NCBI GenBank assembly: GCA_010027395.1 | Contig: RGVD01000057.1 | Location: 1 to 12,301, forward strand | DNA: 12,301 bases | Reading direction: 5' to 3' | Origin: Bacteroidota bacterium | GTDB taxonomy: Bacteria; Bacteroidota; Bacteroidia; UKL13-3 | Shown: positions 7,944 to 12,301 of the stretch, in pieces | Numbering within the stretch: position 1 is the first letter of the stretch | How the letters are laid out: the number at the start of each line of letters is the position of its first letter | Program-made: the position numbers and the translations under genes | Notes under the pieces: generated by a model | What the model was told of the DNA's origin: nothing | What the model saw: the letters and a program-made list of their open reading frames with translations, nothing else | Database searches by the model: none

Positions 7944-10900
7944 ATGAATCAATTTAAACAATTACAAATGTTTAAAAGACAATTTAAAATGACAGCCAAA
8001 ATGCTGTTCTTTTTAATTGCTCTTAGTGCAGGATTGTCGCGTGCTCAAGCGCAGTTGACAGTCACGGTAACCAACTCGGGAAACACACTTCCTAACTTGG
8101 CCTCATCTTACTCATCTCTTGCAAGCGCATTAACAGATTTGAAAGCGGTAACTTCGTTTTCGGGTCCTGTTACCTTTACTTGTTCGGGTTCATCTGAAAC
8201 TGCCCCTGCGGGTGGATTTCAAATTTTCGATTCACTTTCAACTGCTGCAAATTATGTAGTGATTGATGGTGGAGGTGCTACCATTTTTGCTCCAGCCATT
8301 GCTACGGCAGGTGGAGCTGCAACTGGACAAGCTGATGCTGTAATTAAATTGATAGGTGCACGTTATGTTACCATTCAAAATTTTACAATCAAAGAAAATA
8401 CCTCTAACACTGTTGAAGCTGCATTAGCAACTCAAAAAATGACTGAGTTTGGTATTGCCTTATTTGCTTCTTCAACTACCAATGGATCTCGTAACAATAC
8501 CATACAAAACAACACCATTGTAATGAGTAATGGTACTGCTACTTATCGCAATGCGATTGGTATTTTTTCTTCAAGTAACTCTGCATTCGGTGTGCCAGCA
8601 ACGCTTAGAGCTGCTACTTCAGCAGCTGGATGTAATTCAAATAATAAAATTTATAGTAATACAATTTCTGGTGTGGCTCATGGTATCTACTTCTTAAGCC
8701 CTGCTCAAACTGCAACGGTTTATGAGTTAGGAAATGATATAGGTGGTACTTCATCATCTACAGGTAATAACATCACCTTTGGTGTTTCAAACACAGCCAG
8801 TGATTTATCTTGGAATGGTTATTCTGGTTCAATTTTAGCTGGCGTATATTTCAGAAATGCTGTGTTAGGATGTAACGTTAGATTTAACACAATTCAAAAT
8901 AAAGCGGGTTTAACTTTAGCAAGTGGTGGTGTGTATAACACGTTTGGAACCGCTCCAACAACGGCCGTTCCTACTACTACTTCTAATATTAGTGACAATA
9001 CTATCACCTTAACTCAAACTTCTACCACTTCAATGAATGGTATTGATTTTGGTTCTGGTATTCCTACTACAACAATTACTTGTAATAATAACAAGATTAA
9101 TCTAAATCATACCTCGATTACTACTAATACTTCCGCTGATTATGGTATTAAAGCAAATTATCCTTGTGCAGGTGCTACCATTAATTACAATGTGGTAAAC
9201 TTTAACCAAACAATGAATGCAACAACGGCATCATTTACCCACTCAGGATACAATTATGGTATATATGTGCCAGGTAGCACAAATGCAACAGTAACTGTGC
9301 TCGGTGATTCAGTTACTAATATCAAGACTGCAACTGCAACCTCTGGTAACACTGTAACATCAAGTGGATATACTTATGCTTATTACGCTAATAATTCAAC
9401 TTACTCCAAAACAATTGGTAACTCTACTCCTGGAAATGGAAATGTGTTTTTAGTAAATGAAAACACCCCTTCAGGAAATGGAACGTATGCTTCTTCTAGT
9501 TATTATTATGCATTTATGTTAAGTGGTGCAACGGATAGTACTTGTTATGTAGGTAATAATACTTTTACCACTGGTAGAAATGGTAAGTTATATGGAACGG
9601 GCTATGTGTATTGCGTTTATATTCCTACTACAAAATACCGTTGTACAGTTGAAAACAATAATTTTACAGTTGATAAAAGTGGTGGAGTGACTAACGGAGG
9701 CGGTATGTACGGTATTTATGGAGGTTCTTCATTAACTACTTCTACACTTATAAAATATTATAACAATACAATCAATTTTACTGGACCTAACCAAGCTACA
9801 GCAGGTGCATTTTATGGTATTTATAGTACTGATGGATCAAGTTTAAATACTTTAAAATACTTTACAGATAACAGTTTCACTTGTAATGGCTATCTAAGTA
9901 CAATCTATGGTATCTATCATTACTATGGCACACAATACGATACTAGTAATTATTTTAATTTAAGTTCAACATATACTTTAAGTCCAAATATTTATGGGAT
10001 CAACTGCGCAAATGCAACACCTGTAGCATTTAATGTTTATAAAAATACTTTTGCTAACATCAGCGCCACTGCTGGTAGTTCAGCTACCAGTGGCCCAACA
10101 ATTTATGTGATTTATGTGGGAGGAACCTCCACAGTTAATGCTATTCGCGATAACGAAATAACCAATGTTTCAACAGGAGCTAGTACAGGTAGTGCTACCA
10201 TACATGGTATATATGTAGCTGGTGGTACTTTGAATAATATCTATAGAAATAAAATTTACAACCTAAGTGCTAGCACAACAGGTGCAAATACTAAAATAAA
10301 CTTAGTTACACTTGCTGGTGGTACGGTTACAAATTTTTATAATAACTTATTAATGCACAATACAACTTTAACAGGTGTATCAAGTGCTACAGCAGCGCAA
10401 GCTTCTTTGTATGGTATCAACATTACATCAACCACAGCGCTTACCTCATTAAACGTTTATTATAATACCATTTTCTTAGGCTCAACTTCTACAGGTGCTA
10501 ACTTTGGTGCTTATGGTATTTGGCATACAACCAATTCAACTTTCACAACTGGTAAGTTGTCTTTAAGAAACAACATTATCGTAAATAGAGTGACACCAAC
10601 AGGTACAGGTACTTCTTATGCTTTCAGAAGAAGTTCTACTGATGTAACCAATTTTGATAGTTTATCAAATGCAAATGCATTTGAATGTGCTACTGGTATT
10701 TATAATGATGGTGCCAACACAGCTTTAACAGGTTCAGATTACCAAAGTTATGTTAGTCCTAGAGAAGGATTATCTGTGAGTGAAAACTTAACCTTTTTAA
10801 ATTCATCTTCAGCCAACGGAGCTAATTTTCTTAAATTAAATCCAAATGTTGCTTCACAAGTAGAAAGTGGTGCAGCTGCCATCACAGGTTTTAACGATGA

Positions 10901-12301
10901 TTACGCAACAGATGCTGCTCGTGCATCGTATCCATTATCAGCTCAAGTAAATGGTGGCGGTACCGCTCCAGATATGGGAGCTCAAGAAATGGATTTAGTT
11001 GGTGCTGATAATTCAGGTCCTGCTATCTCTTTCATACCAATAGCCAATACAACAAGTACTGCGCCTGTTACCTTAACAGCCAATATTTTTGATAAGAGTG
11101 GTGTGCCAACTTCAGGTGTAGGTATGCCTACCTTGTATTGGAAAAATCAAAATAGCTCAACATATACAGCTGTTACCGGTACTTGGGTGAGTGGTTCTAC
11201 CTATACCTTTACATTTGGCGGTGGTTCAACAAGTGATTTAATATCATATTACGTTGCTGCACAAGATAACAGTTCAATCAACAATGTTACAATTATGCCT
11301 GGTGCTGGTACTACAGGTAGCACTAGTGCCAATCCTCCTGCATGCTCTGCAAATCCAACTTCACCCAAAACATATACTATTCTTTCTTTCTGGAATGGTA
11401 CTTATGTAGTGGGTGGTAATGCTGCAGGTCCTGCTTCAGGTGCAACTTACGTTTCTTTAAACGAAGCTTTTAATGATGTGGTGCCAAACCAAATCAAATC
11501 TATTTATTTAACTAACGGTGGTAGTGGTTACTCGACTGCGCCAACTGTTACCATAACAGGTGGTGGTGGAACTGGAGCAACTGCTGTTGCTTATGTTTCT
11601 GGAGGTGCAATTACGCGTATCTTAGTTACCGCTGTAGGTACAGGATACTCTTCAGCTCCAACTGTTACTATTACAAGTGCAACTGGTACAGGTGCTACTG
11701 CTACTGCTAACCTATCTGCAGGTAAAGCTTTAAGTGGTGCTGTTACATTAACGTTATCATCAAGTTATGATGGTACTTTGTATGAAGCCATTTTCCCTAT
11801 AACCATTCGTGATATGGGACAAACTGCAACTAACACTTTAACCATCAAGCCTGCTGTTGGTGCAAATCCAGTAATTATTGGAAATTCAGCTACATCAATT
11901 ATTGATTTATATGGTGCTGATTATACCACCATTGATGGTTCTAGCAATGGAACTGCAAGCCGCAACTTATCTATTCAAAATACCAATACTAGCACTTATG
12001 CTACTGTGTTGAGAGTAACAAGTTTAGGATTAGGTTTAGGTGCTACTAACAACACTTTGAAAAACATGAATATTTCAGGTGTGAACAGTACAGCAGTTAA
12101 CTTTGGTATTTTTGTGGGTGGTACTACTATCATCAGTTCAGGTGCAGATAATGATACCTTAACTATAACTAACAACGCGCTTTCTAAAATAGTAACTTCA
12201 ATGTATATCTATGGTACAACTACAGTTTCTGCGGGTGCTAATGATAAATTAGTTGTTTCTAATAATACGATTACAATTAATTCTACACCTCAGCCATTAG
12301 G
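7944..12301 (+). CDS. giant secreted modular beta-helix surface protein (adhesin-like), 5' part, runs off window
   Basis: The frame is open from the ATG at 7944 to the right edge: 1452 complete codons with no stop, checked codon by codon. An in-frame TAG at 7851 with no ATG between makes 7944 the most upstream start; M9, M16 and M20 are alternatives. A long signal peptide (about 1-36: basic n-region, LFFLIALSAGLS core, AQA cleavage) predicts export. Module 1 starts at YSSLASAL (56-63) and SGPVTFTC (73-80), with YVTIQNFTI (141-149). It continues as an N/T/S/G/Y-rich parallel beta-helix with recurring [YFH]-G-I-Y motifs about 35 residues apart, closing at PDMGAQEMD (1009-1017). An Ig-like linker follows (about 1022-1146, ending KTYTI), then module 2 (from about 1151, YVSLNEAF, ADYTTIDGSSNG), which contains an inserted tandem repeat. 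No enzymatic motif was seen. Such proteins in Bacteroidota often end in a type IX sorting domain, but that end is not visible here. The ligand or adhesion target is unknown. Confidence 0.9.
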   Translation, partial: MNQFKQLQMFKRQFKMTAKMLFFLIALSAGLSRAQAQLTVTVTNSGNTLPNLASSYSSLASALTDLKAVTSFSGPVTFTCSGSSETAPAGGFQIFDSLSTAANYVVIDGGGATIFAPAIATAGGAATGQADAVIKLIGARYVTIQNFTIKENTSNTVEAALATQKMTEFGIALFASSTTNGSRNNTIQNNTIVMSNGTATYRNAIGIFSSSNSAFGVPATLRAATSAAGCNSNNKIYSNTISGVAHGIYFLSPAQTATVYELGNDIGGTSSSTGNNITFGVSNTASDLSWNGYSGSILAGVYFRNAVLGCNVRFNTIQNKAGLTLASGGVYNTFGTAPTTAVPTTTSNISDNTITLTQTSTTSMNGIDFGSGIPTTTITCNNNKINLNHTSITTNTSADYGIKANYPCAGATINYNVVNFNQTMNATTASFTHSGYNYGIYVPGSTNATVTVLGDSVTNIKTATATSGNTVTSSGYTYAYYANNSTYSKTIGNSTPGNGNVFLVNENTPSGNGTYASSSYYYAFMLSGATDSTCYVGNNTFTTGRNGKLYGTGYVYCVYIPTTKYRCTVENNNFTVDKSGGVTNGGGMYGIYGGSSLTTSTLIKYYNNTINFTGPNQATAGAFYGIYSTDGSSLNTLKYFTDNSFTCNGYLSTIYGIYHYYGTQYDTSNYFNLSSTYTLSPNIYGINCANATPVAFNVYKNTFANISATAGSSATSGPTIYVIYVGGTSTVNAIRDNEITNVSTGASTGSATIHGIYVAGGTLNNIYRNKIYNLSASTTGANTKINLVTLAGGTVTNFYNNLLMHNTTLTGVSSATAAQASLYGINITSTTALTSLNVYYNTIFLGSTSTGANFGAYGIWHTTNSTFTTGKLSLRNNIIVNRVTPTGTGTSYAFRRSSTDVTNFDSLSNANAFECATGIYNDGANTALTGSDYQSYVSPREGLSVSENLTFLNSSSANGANFLKLNPNVASQVESGAAAITGFNDDYATDAARASYPLSAQVNGGGTAPDMGAQEMDLVGADNSGPAISFIPIANTTSTAPVTLTANIFDKSGVPTSGVGMPTLYWKNQNSSTYTAVTGTWVSGSTYTFTFGGGSTSDLISYYVAAQDNSSINNVTIMPGAGTTGSTSANPPACSANPTSPKTYTILSFWNGTYVVGGNAAGPASGATYVSLNEAFNDVVPNQIKSIYLTNGGSGYSTAPTVTITGGGGTGATAVAYVSGGAITRILVTAVGTGYSSAPTVTITSATGTGATATANLSAGKALSGAVTLTLSSSYDGTLYEAIFPITIRDMGQTATNTLTIKPAVGANPVIIGNSATSIIDLYGADYTTIDGSSNGTASRNLSIQNTNTSTYATVLRVTSLGLGLGATNNTLKNMNISGVNSTAVNFGIFVGGTTIISSGADNDTLTITNNALSKIVTSMYIYGTTTVSAGANDKLVVSNNTITINSTPQPL
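11493..11726 (+). repeat. two tandem 39-residue GSGY..APTVTIT repeats inside the surface-protein gene
   Basis: Two in-frame units of exactly 117 nt each (11493-11609 and 11610-11726; residues 1184-1222 and 1223-1261) encode related 39-residue repeats. Both carry I..I..T..G.GYS.APTVTIT followed by GTGATA.A and S.G, with 23 of 39 positions identical by hand count. The units diverge more at DNA level, so the duplication is not recent. This glycine/threonine repeat type occurs in phage-tail and bacterial surface proteins (recalled, not searched). It sits between SLNEAFNDV and LSGAVTLTL of the second beta-helix module, two segments that are nearly adjacent in module 1. Confidence 0.8.

Noticed and set aside
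7944..12301. Possibility that the giant frame is a non-coding repeat or a phage tail fibre operon
   Set aside because: It has a clear signal peptide, consistent codon use and no stop over 1452 codons, and no phage structural or assembly genes are nearby.

Overview
The window reads as chromosomal DNA of a low-GC Bacteroidota bacterium. The evidence is family-level: a Bacteroidota-type IspH N-terminus, a periplasmic beta-propeller / Y_Y_Y sensor kinase, a giant modular beta-helix surface protein, and A-rich leaders without Shine-Dalgarno sequences. No rRNA, tRNA, CRISPR array, insertion sequence or phage gene was seen.

Layout. Bases 1-547 (minus) hold the N-terminal part of ispH, the last enzyme of the MEP isoprenoid pathway, cut by the window edge. 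Bases 630-3864 (plus) hold a small DUF2452-type protein, then kynureninase (kynU) and kynurenine 3-monooxygenase (kmo). The last two act together on tryptophan-derived kynurenine: Kmo hydroxylates it, and KynU cleaves 3-hydroxykynurenine to 3-hydroxyanthranilate and alanine, the route towards quinolinate and NAD. Bases 3870-7550 (minus) hold a two-gene operon: a NarL/LuxR-type response regulator, followed 3 nt later by a 1010-residue sensor kinase with a periplasmic propeller, one membrane span and a histidine kinase core. It converges on kmo with only 5 nt between the stop codons.

Bases 7551-7943 are a 393-nt non-coding divergent region. It carries a perfect 13-bp inverted repeat and a good Bacteroidota -7 promoter match for the regulator operon.

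From 7944 to the right edge one reading frame stays open for 1452 codons without reaching a stop. It encodes a secreted, Thr/Ser/Asn/Gly/Tyr-rich protein: a long signal peptide, an approximately 950-residue beta-helix module with a repeat period near 35 residues, an Ig-like linker, and the start of a second beta-helix module. The second module is interrupted by two 39-residue GSGY..APTVTIT repeats. It is most likely a surface or secreted adhesin-like protein, possibly exported by the type IX system, but its C-terminus lies outside the window.

The most interesting part is the right half: a sensor kinase/regulator pair divergent from a giant surface protein, with a candidate operator between them. 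No clearly new enzymatic or defence system is visible; the left half is ordinary metabolism.
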